This document shows, one piece after another, positions 48,687-55,661 of a DNA stretch of 64,000 nucleotides. The stretch spans positions 1,426,001-1,490,000 of the forward strand of contig NZ_OY776223.1 of NCBI RefSeq assembly GCF_963675395.1. Direction: 5' to 3'. Positions within the stretch are counted from its first letter, which is position 1; the number at the start of each line of letters is the position of its first letter. This DNA is from an uncultured Vibrio sp. (lineage in GTDB: Bacteria > Pseudomonadota > Gammaproteobacteria > Enterobacterales > Vibrionaceae). Below the pieces are notes generated by a model that saw only the letters and a program-made list of their open reading frames with translations, was not told the origin of the DNA and made no database searches. The position numbers and the translations under genes are program-made.

Positions 48687-49913
48687 ATGGATTTCATCGA
48701 TGGCGTGTTACAAGTCGAGTCTTTCTTGGCGGTTACTTTGGGGATCATCGTATTATTCCTCGGTAAACGTCTGACCCAGGCCAGTAAATTATTGAGAGAG
48801 TTTAGTATTCCTGAACCCGTTTCTGGCGGGATACTGGTGTCCGTGCTTTTTACTGTTCTCCACTATGTTACCCAAATCGATGTACAGTTTAACCTCGCAA
48901 CTCGTGATCTTTTACTGGTGTACTTCTTTACCACTATTGGTATCAACTCAAGCCTGCAAGATTTATTCAAAGGAGGGAAGCCCCTGCTCATTCTCCTCTC
49001 AGTTACCATCGGCTACATGCTGATACAAAACCTGACGGGAATTGGCATTGCATCTATGCTTGGACAACCAGAAGCCGTGGGATTGCTTAGTGGTACCGTC
49101 TCTTTAATTGGTGGTCACGGAACCGCAATTGCTTGGTCGCCAAGAATTGCAGAGCTTTTCGATCTTAACACTGCGATGGAAATTGGTATTGCCAGTGCAA
49201 CATTCGGCTTGATCCTAGCGAGTTTAATGGGTGGGCCGATTGCAAAGTACCTAATCAATAAACACAATCTTAAGCCAACTGAAGTCGAAGAGATGGACGT
49301 CGGTACTGCCCACGATGAACCGCAACCAGCCATCAACGCTTATGATTTCTTAGATGCGATGTTGGCTATTCACGTTTGTATCATTCTTGGTGCAGTGCTA
49401 AACGAGGGAGTCAGTAGCCTCGGCCTAGAACTGCCCCTATTTGTGACCTGTCTCTTTGCAGGTATTCTTATTTCAAACCTGATTCCCACGTCTTATCCTC
49501 GTTTAACTGGTACGCGCTGGCCTGCAAGGAAACCTGCTGTCGCACTGATTGCTGATATGGCATTAGGCGCATTTCTAGCCATGTCTTTGATGAGTATGCA
49601 GTTATGGGCGTTAGTCGATTTAGCGGGGCCAATCTTTATCATCCTTGGGGCGCAATTTTTGGTGGCTGTATGTATTGCGGTCTTTGTTGTGTTTCCACTC
49701 ATGGGCAAAAATTATGATGCCGCGGTGGTATGTTCTGGTTTCGGGGGGATCTCATTGGGCTCTACCCCAACCGCGATGGCGAACATGTCTGCCGTTGCAA
49801 AAAAATACGGTAACTCACATCAAGCATTTATCATTGTGCCGTTAGTGTGCGCTTTCTTCATCGACTTAGCGAATGCGTTGCTCATTCCCTATTTCATTAA
49901 CTGGATAAGTTAA
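48687..49913 (+). CDS. gltS: Sodium/glutamate symporter GltS
   Basis: 408-residue membrane carrier importing glutamate with sodium. Ten or more hydrophobic segments; the two re-entrant signatures SGTVSLIGGHGTAIAW near residue 130 and GFGGISLGSTPTAMANM near 355 match the GltS family. ATG at 48687 has CAGGAG upstream; an ATG five codons earlier lacks spacing. It sits in island B between direct copies of the R hairpin, which suggests it arrived as a unit. Confidence 0.93.
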   Translation: MDFIDGVLQVESFLAVTLGIIVLFLGKRLTQASKLLREFSIPEPVSGGILVSVLFTVLHYVTQIDVQFNLATRDLLLVYFFTTIGINSSLQDLFKGGKPLLILLSVTIGYMLIQNLTGIGIASMLGQPEAVGLLSGTVSLIGGHGTAIAWSPRIAELFDLNTAMEIGIASATFGLILASLMGGPIAKYLINKHNLKPTEVEEMDVGTAHDEPQPAINAYDFLDAMLAIHVCIILGAVLNEGVSSLGLELPLFVTCLFAGILISNLIPTSYPRLTGTRWPARKPAVALIADMALGAFLAMSLMSMQLWALVDLAGPIFIILGAQFLVAVCIAVFVVFPLMGKNYDAAVVCSGFGGISLGSTPTAMANMSAVAKKYGNSHQAFIIVPLVCAFFIDLANALLIPYFINWIS

Positions 49914-49962
49914 CTCTATCCGAAATGTTCAGTGCTTATAAGTCAACATTTGTTGTAGCAAA

Positions 49963-50003
49963 GGCCAGTCTGGTGTGACCGACCCAGCGATCTAGGATTT
50001 TAG
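49963..50003 (-). repeat. R hairpin repeat 4, after the outer-membrane protein gene
   Basis: Starts 9 nt past the stop of the barrel-protein gene (minus strand). Nearly identical to copy 3 over 41 bp, with one change in the stem that keeps a G-U pair. Confidence 0.75.
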
Positions 50004-50012
50004 TGAGTTGGG

Positions 50013-50567
50013 TTAGAAGTAGTAACGAGCACCAGCATAAAAGCCACGGATCGCAACTTCTACGTCATCAATTTCAGTATTTGCGCTTCGATAGCCAACA
50101 TTTAAGCTAATGCTTTCATTAATGTTATATCCACTCTCTACACCAAATTGATAGCCTGTCTCAGACTCTTCAACGTCGCTTGTCTTATCTTTCAGAGTCA
50201 TTTGACCTAGGCCAAATACACCCGCAATGTAAGCACCATTATCAAAAGTGTATTTTGGCTTAAGGTTAGCAAAAATCGCATGCCCATCTGCTTTCATCAT
50301 TCCTAAAAAATCGACCTCACCAAAAGTTCGGTATTCTACTTCGCCTGCAAGTTTAAATGACTCTTCGATCTTTGACTCATATCCAACAGCGGCATTAAAA
50401 CCAACGTCATTTGATTCCTCGATTGATACACCACTATTTTCTAGTTCCGTTTCATTCGCAAATGCCACATCAGCTCCTAAATAAAAGCCTGTTTTTGTTC
50501 CAGCCACTGCTGCACTACTGACGAAAAAAGACAACACTGCTAAAGAAAGTACATTTTTAGTTTTCAT
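50013..50567 (-). CDS. Outer-membrane beta-barrel protein (porin-like family)
   Basis: 184 residues. Signal peptide (about residues 1-22, cleaved after AVA) and then alternating amphipathic strands typical of an eight-stranded barrel, with the outer-membrane signature of a C-terminal aromatic (GARYYF). Aligns in style with OMP_b-brl small barrels. The extracellular loops are acidic. Cargo of island B; R hairpin 4 follows its stop. Role unknown. Confidence 0.82.
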   Translation of the reverse strand: MKTKNVLSLAVLSFFVSSAAVAGTKTGFYLGADVAFANETELENSGVSIEESNDVGFNAAVGYESKIEESFKLAGEVEYRTFGEVDFLGMMKADGHAIFANLKPKYTFDNGAYIAGVFGLGQMTLKDKTSDVEESETGYQFGVESGYNINESISLNVGYRSANTEIDDVEVAIRGFYAGARYYF

Positions 50568-50885
50568 TTTTATCTCTAAAATTTGCTAATTTTTTATAGC
50601 CACATCTAACCATGGCATTTTAATCAATAATTACAATAAATTATCGTGCGTCATAATATTCAAAACAGTACTTACAAGCCATGATTCAAATCACATCGAC
50701 TGGATCATATGCAAAAAGCCTCTTAATAAAATGCCTTCATCAAGAGGTATCGAGAGCGATCTCAGAAATCTCCTCACTGAAGAAGAAGCATTTGAAGAGA
50801 TATTTGCCTGAGGAAAAGATATTTGTCAGAGCAAGTAAACAATGTGTTCGAGATACGCGAGCTTCTTTGATGTGAGGTAAGCATC
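50568..50885. other. Noncoding right part of island B
   Basis: Contains the promoter side of the barrel gene and a short frame (50681-50875) without a ribosome binding site. Another frame reads PSSRGIESDLRNLLTEEEA to a stop at 50809 and could be the tail of a decayed gene, but nothing upstream supports it. Confidence 0.45.
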
Positions 50886-50966
50886 CAGTTCAAGTCTGCG
50901 AGGTGAGAAGGCTCGTAGAGAAATCTACGGGCCTTTCTCTTTTCTGGCTCGGTCTATATCCTGTCG
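50886..50966 (+). repeat. Degenerate third attachment copy (right boundary)
   Basis: CAGTTCAAGTCTGCGAGG (tRNA T-arm and start of the acceptor) joined, after loss of 14 bp, to the tRNA terminator and an S site with substitutions (50948-50966). Marks the outer edge of the array; the native sequence downstream of the tRNA resumes here. Confidence 0.8.
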
Positions 50967-51043
50967 TAAACATTACCAGGTAAGTACCTCACGCGTATTA
51001 CAAACACATGGGTAGTAATTGAGATACAGGCTGAAGTTACACA

Positions 51044-52177
51044 CTATTCATTCAGCAGGTTCAAAGCGGCATTAGGAATCAACCTAGCTTGAGCTAACAT
51101 AGATGATGAAGATTGTTGAAGAATTTTAGCTCGAGTCATTTCGGTTGTTTCTTTTGCGTAATCTGTATCCGTACGGTTTCCTTTCGATGCACTGATATTT
51201 TCATACATATTAGTTAAATTAGAGAGCATGCGATCAAATCGATTCTGAAGAGCCCCGACATCAGCTTGATGCCCATCCACATAATTCAAGGCAGAATCAA
51301 TGATAGAGACGGCTTCTTGAGCGCCTCCTATGCTTGTCACATCAATGTTCTCTACAATTGCCTTACGGCCGTTATCGAAGTTAAACTCTCTGGCCAGGCT
51401 CCCAGAAAAACAAACTTTCCCTTCTGCAACATCAGACCCAACAAACATTTGTAGTTCACCAGTACCGGATACCGACGCAGTAACAAACTCTTGCTGTCCA
51501 TTGATGTAAGTTGCAAGTTCTTCAATATCATCTCCAATTTTGGCTTCGATATTGATACTTACATCGTTTCCGGCTCTATCGGTAAAATCCATACCGAGCT
51601 CGTTAGCATCATCTTCGACAGTCCAACTTTCGTCTTTGGCTTCCTCTGCAATAAATATCGTTCCCCCCATCGATGAAGAGCTTGAACGCATATCCTTTAG
51701 TTCCAGTAGTATCGTTTCACTATTGGAACCAACTTGAAGCGCTTTCTTGCCATAGCTACCATCTAACAATCTCATCCCAGCAAAATTAGCAGAGCTAGCG
51801 ATACTATGCAGTTCTTCCTTTAAAGCTTGGACGTTTTTTTGAATTGCCTGCCTGTCAGCTATTGAGTTTGACCCATTAGCCGCTTGCAAGGAATGATCTC
51901 TCATATCCTTTAGAATACTAGATATTTCGCGCATAGATCCTTCAGCAGTCTGGACTATGGCCACTCCATCATTGACATTCTTAGCTGCAACATCGATTCC
52001 TCGACTTTGTACATGTAATCGATTCGCAATTTGTAATCCAGCAGCATCATCTTTAGCACTGTTTATCTTTTTTCCCGAAGAAAGTTTAAGTATTGATGAA
52101 TTATAATCATCAGAAGCATCAGCAATATGACGTCGTGTTGCTAACGCAGCGGTATTGTTGTGTAGGCTCAATGTCAC
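51044..52177 (-). CDS. Orphan flagellin
   Basis: 377-residue flagellin. N-terminal D0/D1 (about 1-140) contains TRRHIADASDDYNSSILKLS, SAKDDAAGLQIANRL and VQTAEGSMREISSILKDMRD; the C-terminal D1/D0 ends ILQQSSSSMLAQARLIPNAA. The variable middle differs from usual polar flagellins and includes a Cys (GKVCFSGSL), rare in these proteins. The start is GTG at 52177 with GGAGG upstream. No other flagellar gene is in the window, yet a sigma-28 promoter precedes it. Could be a minor filament subunit. Confidence 0.9.
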   Translation of the reverse strand: MTLSLHNNTAALATRRHIADASDDYNSSILKLSSGKKINSAKDDAAGLQIANRLHVQSRGIDVAAKNVNDGVAIVQTAEGSMREISSILKDMRDHSLQAANGSNSIADRQAIQKNVQALKEELHSIASSANFAGMRLLDGSYGKKALQVGSNSETILLELKDMRSSSSSMGGTIFIAEEAKDESWTVEDDANELGMDFTDRAGNDVSINIEAKIGDDIEELATYINGQQEFVTASVSGTGELQMFVGSDVAEGKVCFSGSLAREFNFDNGRKAIVENIDVTSIGGAQEAVSIIDSALNYVDGHQADVGALQNRFDRMLSNLTNMYENISASKGNRTDTDYAKETTEMTRAKILQQSSSSMLAQARLIPNAALNLLNE

Positions 52178-52236
52178 GCATAGCCCTCCTTTCCATTATT
52201 ACTGCCAAAAAATATGGAACTAAAGTCTCACTTTGT

Positions 52237-52263
52237 ATATCGACCAAAACCACCATCACTTTA
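52237..52263 (-). promoter_or_regulatory. Sigma-28 (FliA) promoter of the orphan flagellin
   Basis: On the minus strand TAAAGTGA, 11-nt spacer, GTCGATAT, close to TAAAGTTT-N11-GCCGATAA. It lies about 60 nt before the flagellin start. Confidence 0.8.
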
Positions 52264-52431
52264 GGGACTTTATGCATAATTAACTGAATATTTTACCTTT
52301 AACCCATTCACAAGGTAAATGTAATAGCAGTTCCTTAAAGACAGAAAGCCAACCGGTAACAAGGATGCACACTATTAGACGCTAAAATCTCATTGCCAAG
52401 ACACATTAGAAGAAGATCGAGTGATCAAACA

Positions 52432-52475
52432 TTGACGGCTTTTATAATTATGCTAGATTAGCCGTATAGACGTCC
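52432..52475 (+). promoter_or_regulatory. metQ promoter with a MetJ-like operator
   Basis: TTGACG, 16-nt spacer, TAGATT, then two adjacent 8-bp met boxes AGCCGTAT and AGACGTCC (52460-52475); the second matches the AGACGTCT consensus at 7 of 8 positions. Predicts repression by MetJ with S-adenosylmethionine. Confidence 0.6.
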
Positions 52476-52496
52476 AAAAAGATAAATGGAGTTATT

Positions 52497-53300
52497 ATGG
52501 AAAGTTTGCGTCAAATTAGACAGTTACCTATTGTTCTCATCGCAGCCCTAAGCTTAGTGGCCTGTGGGCAAAAAGAAGAATCAGTCATCAAGGTAGGTGC
52601 AACGGTTGGTCCTCATGCACAAGTTGTCGAAGCCGTTGCCAAAGAAGCAGAAAAACAAGGGCTAAAGGTCGAAGTGGTCGAGTTTTCCGATTACGTAACA
52701 CCAAACGCAGCATTAAGCGATGGCAGTATCGACATCAACAGCTATCAGCATCAGCCATTTCTGGATAACTATAACAGCAGTCACGATGGTCACCTGGTTT
52801 CTATTGGCCAATCGATTCTGATGCGTATGGGAATTTACTCAAACAAGTTCCGCTCTCTTGAAGAACTTCCGGAGAAGGCTCGCATCGCTATCCCTAATGA
52901 TCCAACCAACGGTGGTCGCGGTTTGCTTCTGCTTGCTGATTCGGGCCTAATTACGTTGAAACAAGGTGTCGGCCATAAAGCGGCATTGACCGACATAACT
53001 AAAAACCCGAAAGATTTTCAGTTTGTTGAAGTCGATGCAGCTCAACTGCCAAGAACGTTAGACGATGTGGATGCAGCAGCTATTACCATGAACTATGTGA
53101 TGTCGTCTGGACTTGATCCAAAGAAACAAGGGATCTATTTAGAATCGAAACAAGCACCTCTGGCGGTTATGGTTATTGCAACGCGCGAAGCAAATAAAAA
53201 CAAAGAAGAATACAAAAAGTTTGTTTCTATCTATCAGTCTCAGGAGATTCGTGACTATCTGGATAAAACTTTTAAGGGGACCATTGAGCCTGCGTTCTAA
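52497..53300 (+). CDS. metQ: Methionine-binding lipoprotein MetQ/NlpA family
   Basis: 267-residue periplasmic substrate-binding lipoprotein. Lipobox LVAC puts the acylated Cys at residue 23, followed by KVGATVGPHAQVVE, the family's binding region, and PNDPTNGGRGLLLL. RBS TGGAG. No metN or metI gene is adjacent, so it must serve a transporter encoded elsewhere or act alone like NlpA. The operator upstream supports methionine. Confidence 0.88.
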   Translation: MESLRQIRQLPIVLIAALSLVACGQKEESVIKVGATVGPHAQVVEAVAKEAEKQGLKVEVVEFSDYVTPNAALSDGSIDINSYQHQPFLDNYNSSHDGHLVSIGQSILMRMGIYSNKFRSLEELPEKARIAIPNDPTNGGRGLLLLADSGLITLKQGVGHKAALTDITKNPKDFQFVEVDAAQLPRTLDDVDAAAITMNYVMSSGLDPKKQGIYLESKQAPLAVMVIATREANKNKEEYKKFVSIYQSQEIRDYLDKTFKGTIEPAF

Positions 53301-53348
53301 CCTGTAAAATAAAATTTTCGCTAGAAGTTCAAGCAGCGTATTTGAGAA

Positions 53349-53380
53349 AGGCTCGTGGATACATCCATGAGCCTTTGTGC
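53349..53380 (+). terminator. Terminator after metQ
   Basis: AAAGGCTCGTGGAT / ATCCATGAGCCTTT stem with a short loop and TGTGCTTT tail. Confidence 0.85.
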
Positions 53381-53418
53381 TTTAAGCCCCACTCTCTGGG
53401 GGAATGCTCTGCAATAGA

Positions 53419-53709
53419 CTATATATTTTTAGCACTTTCACGGCGCTCTGCTTCTAGCCTTGACGCTAAGTAATTTTTCGTCGCTAATACCAAGTCAGGA
53501 CGATTAATCACCTTCCAGAGAAAGTATGGCGGGATAAAGAAAACAACAAAATATAACGACTCATGGAAAAAGATATCAGCAATAGAACCTTGATGCTCAA
53601 AAAGTGCAGTCAGGGCAAAAAGGTCCAATAATACCCCCAACACTCCGAAAACAACGCAGACCACAATCGCTAATCCTAAAAGCTCGCGTAAGAAATATTT
53701 GTATATCAC
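53419..53709 (-). CDS. Small inner-membrane protein of unknown function
   Basis: 96 residues with two hydrophobic segments (about 10-35 and 48-65) and a basic, charged C-terminal tail. Starts with GTG at 53709 (AAGGA about 9 bases upstream). No family recognised. Sits alone between metQ and the deaminase gene. Confidence 0.6.
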   Translation of the reverse strand: MIYKYFLRELLGLAIVVCVVFGVLGVLLDLFALTALFEHQGSIADIFFHESLYFVVFFIPPYFLWKVINRPDLVLATKNYLASRLEAERRESAKNI

Positions 53710-53936
53710 GGCACTAAATCCTTCTAGTAGTACGTCGTACCAAGATACTCCTCGAACTACTCAGTTAGCTTGATTACGGTCAACTTCTACTAGATACCAA
53801 TAAGAACTTAGTTTTATAAAAGGTAACTTCTACTAAACATTACAGCTATAAGAACCTGCCCTAGTCAATCATGTCGACTATGAACACACACAACAAGACA
53901 TCTACTCGGTTCCGTCATTCTCTCACGTAGAATAGA

Positions 53937-53970
53937 GAAAGCCGCTCACAAATTTGTGAGCGGCTTTCCT
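53937..53970 (-). terminator. Terminator after the amidohydrolase gene
   Basis: GAAAGCCGCTCACAAA / TTTGTGAGCGGCTTTC perfect 16-bp palindrome, with a TCTATTCT tail on the minus strand. Confidence 0.85.
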
Positions 53971-53987
53971 GTTTGGTCAGTCGACCA

Positions 53988-55346
53988 TTAACCACCAGAC
54001 AGCTCTGCCAGTCGCTTCGCAGCGCGGCTATGACGAGTCATCAAGTCCCGTAAATCCACGCCGATCACTTCACCATCATGCACACGCCACTGGCCTGCGA
54101 CCATGACTCGATCAGCCTGTTGCGCACCACATAGTAATAAGGCAGCCAACGGATCGTGACTCCCAGAGAAACGAATATCATCGAGCTTAAACATGGCTAT
54201 GTCAGCCTGATAACCGACGCTTAACTCCCCGATATCCTGTCGCCCCATCGCCAATGCCGAACCTTTCGTTGCCCAGCGCAGCGCATCAAAATGAGTGACT
54301 TTCGCCGAGCCATACTGCAAACGTTGCAGGTACATTGCCATGCGGACTTCCGCTATCATATTGGAGCCATCGTTTGAGGCTGAACCATCGACACCAAGAC
54401 CGACTTTCACACCGGCCTGTTCAAGCTCCAAGTTTTTACACATACCGGAAGCCAGCGTCATATTGGATGTTGGACAGTGACTGACCCCTACGCCCGCTTT
54501 ACCTAAGCGTAGAATCTCTTCAGAGTTAAAATGAATACCATGAGCCAGCCAGGTCCGCTCGTTTAACCAGCCAACATCTTCCAGATAATCGACCGGACGT
54601 AATCCAAACTGCTTGATGCAGAAGTTCTCTTCATCAATGGTTTCACACAAGTGGGTATGCACCATGACATTCTCATCTTTCGCGATTCGCGCCGTCTCTT
54701 TCATCAAGTCCGTGGTGACTGAAAATGGTGAGCACGGTGCCAAGGCAATTTGTATCATCGCACCATCATGGTCTTGGTGATATTCATTGATCAGCCGCTT
54801 GCTGTCATCAACGATAGCTTGTTCAGTTTGGATCGTGTGCCTTGGCGGTAAACCGCCCTGATCTTCACCCAAGCTCATTGAGCCACGAGTGAAAATAGCC
54901 CGCACACCAAGACTGTGTGCAGCTTCGACTTGCAGATCAATGGCATGTTCCAAACCGTTGGGCAGTAAGTAGTGATGATCTGAAGCGGTCGTACAGCCAG
55001 AGCGCATAAGCTCAACTAAAGCCAATTCGGTGGCGACACTCATCATTTCTTGGTCAAGGTTTGCCCACACCGGATAAAGACTTTTCAACCAGTGAAACAG
55101 CTCTTTATTCAGCGCATCGGGATAAGCACGTGTCAGAGTTTGGTAGAAGTGATGATGGGCATTGATCAGCCCTGGAGTAATAACGTGTTGGTTGGCGTTG
55201 ATCACCGAATCGACTTTGGTGTCAGGCGTTGCATTAAGAGCCACCAGCTCAACAATTTTATTTCCGCGAATCACCAGACCTCCGCGAGCGTCCTGCTCGT
55301 TGCCAGTGTAAATCGCGAGTGGATTCTTAATCCAGATTGTTTCCAT
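53988..55346 (-). CDS. 8-oxoguanine deaminase-type amidohydrolase
   Basis: 452-residue TRZ/ATZ-like metal-dependent hydrolase. HxH motif in LINAHHHFYQT near residue 62; further metal ligands in HTHLCET, LAHGIHF and GLGVDGSASNDGSN. The pattern MRSGCTTASDHHYL with GVGVSHCPTSNM fits the 8-oxoguanine deaminase subgroup, which makes urate; a related guanine- or aminohydrolase activity is possible. No purine transporter lies next to it. Confidence 0.8.
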   Translation of the reverse strand: METIWIKNPLAIYTGNEQDARGGLVIRGNKIVELVALNATPDTKVDSVINANQHVITPGLINAHHHFYQTLTRAYPDALNKELFHWLKSLYPVWANLDQEMMSVATELALVELMRSGCTTASDHHYLLPNGLEHAIDLQVEAAHSLGVRAIFTRGSMSLGEDQGGLPPRHTIQTEQAIVDDSKRLINEYHQDHDGAMIQIALAPCSPFSVTTDLMKETARIAKDENVMVHTHLCETIDEENFCIKQFGLRPVDYLEDVGWLNERTWLAHGIHFNSEEILRLGKAGVGVSHCPTSNMTLASGMCKNLELEQAGVKVGLGVDGSASNDGSNMIAEVRMAMYLQRLQYGSAKVTHFDALRWATKGSALAMGRQDIGELSVGYQADIAMFKLDDIRFSGSHDPLAALLLCGAQQADRVMVAGQWRVHDGEVIGVDLRDLMTRHSRAAKRLAELSGG

Positions 55347-55564
55347 TCATAAATATCCTTAGCCGTTTCAACCATTGCAGGGGAAGCGGACTTTTACCGA
55401 CATCTTCACAAGAGAAGATGTGAGTGATTTTAGTGGTTAGATATACCGGTATCACGGTATGTAAATAGCCCGAAAATGAGCCTTCACTACCATAGCATAA
55501 GCTAAAGTAAAGCGGACAAAATTTCCCCTACTCGTTCTTAACTCCACCTGCGCTGTTCAAAAAA

Positions 55565-55631
55565 CCGTCACTCTTTTGTCACCAAACACTCACTGTTTTG
55601 CCGCTGAACTGTCATCTGTAATTCCTACTAT
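55565..55631 (+). promoter_or_regulatory. Pho-box array and promoter of olsF
   Basis: Seven-base units at an exact 11-bp period: CCGTCAC (55565), TTGTCAC (55576), CACTCAC (55587), TTTGCCG (55598, weak) and CTGTCAT (55609), then 10 nt to a -10-like TACTAT (55626-55631). This is the architecture of PhoB-activated promoters, with no -35 needed. Confidence 0.72.
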
Positions 55632-55661
55632 CCAGTTAGCAACTTGCACGCAGAGGTAAAT

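Larger units (their letters stand above)
47591..50966 (+). mobile_element. Island B, integrase-less relative of island A
   Basis: About 3.4 kb starting with the same left end as island A (direct repeat, conserved arm 48045-48222, S and R sites) and ending at a worn attachment copy (50886-50966). Cargo is gltS and an outer-membrane protein. With no recombinase of its own, it would depend on the island A integrase, or be a fixed remnant. Confidence 0.7.

Noticed and set aside
42568..50003. R repeats as integron attC sites
   Set aside because: No GTTRRRY core or paired R/L boxes, and the associated recombinase is a tRNA-type integrase, not IntI.
50681..50875. 64-aa reading frame in the right part of island B
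   Set aside because: No ribosome binding site, no family likeness; at best a remnant.
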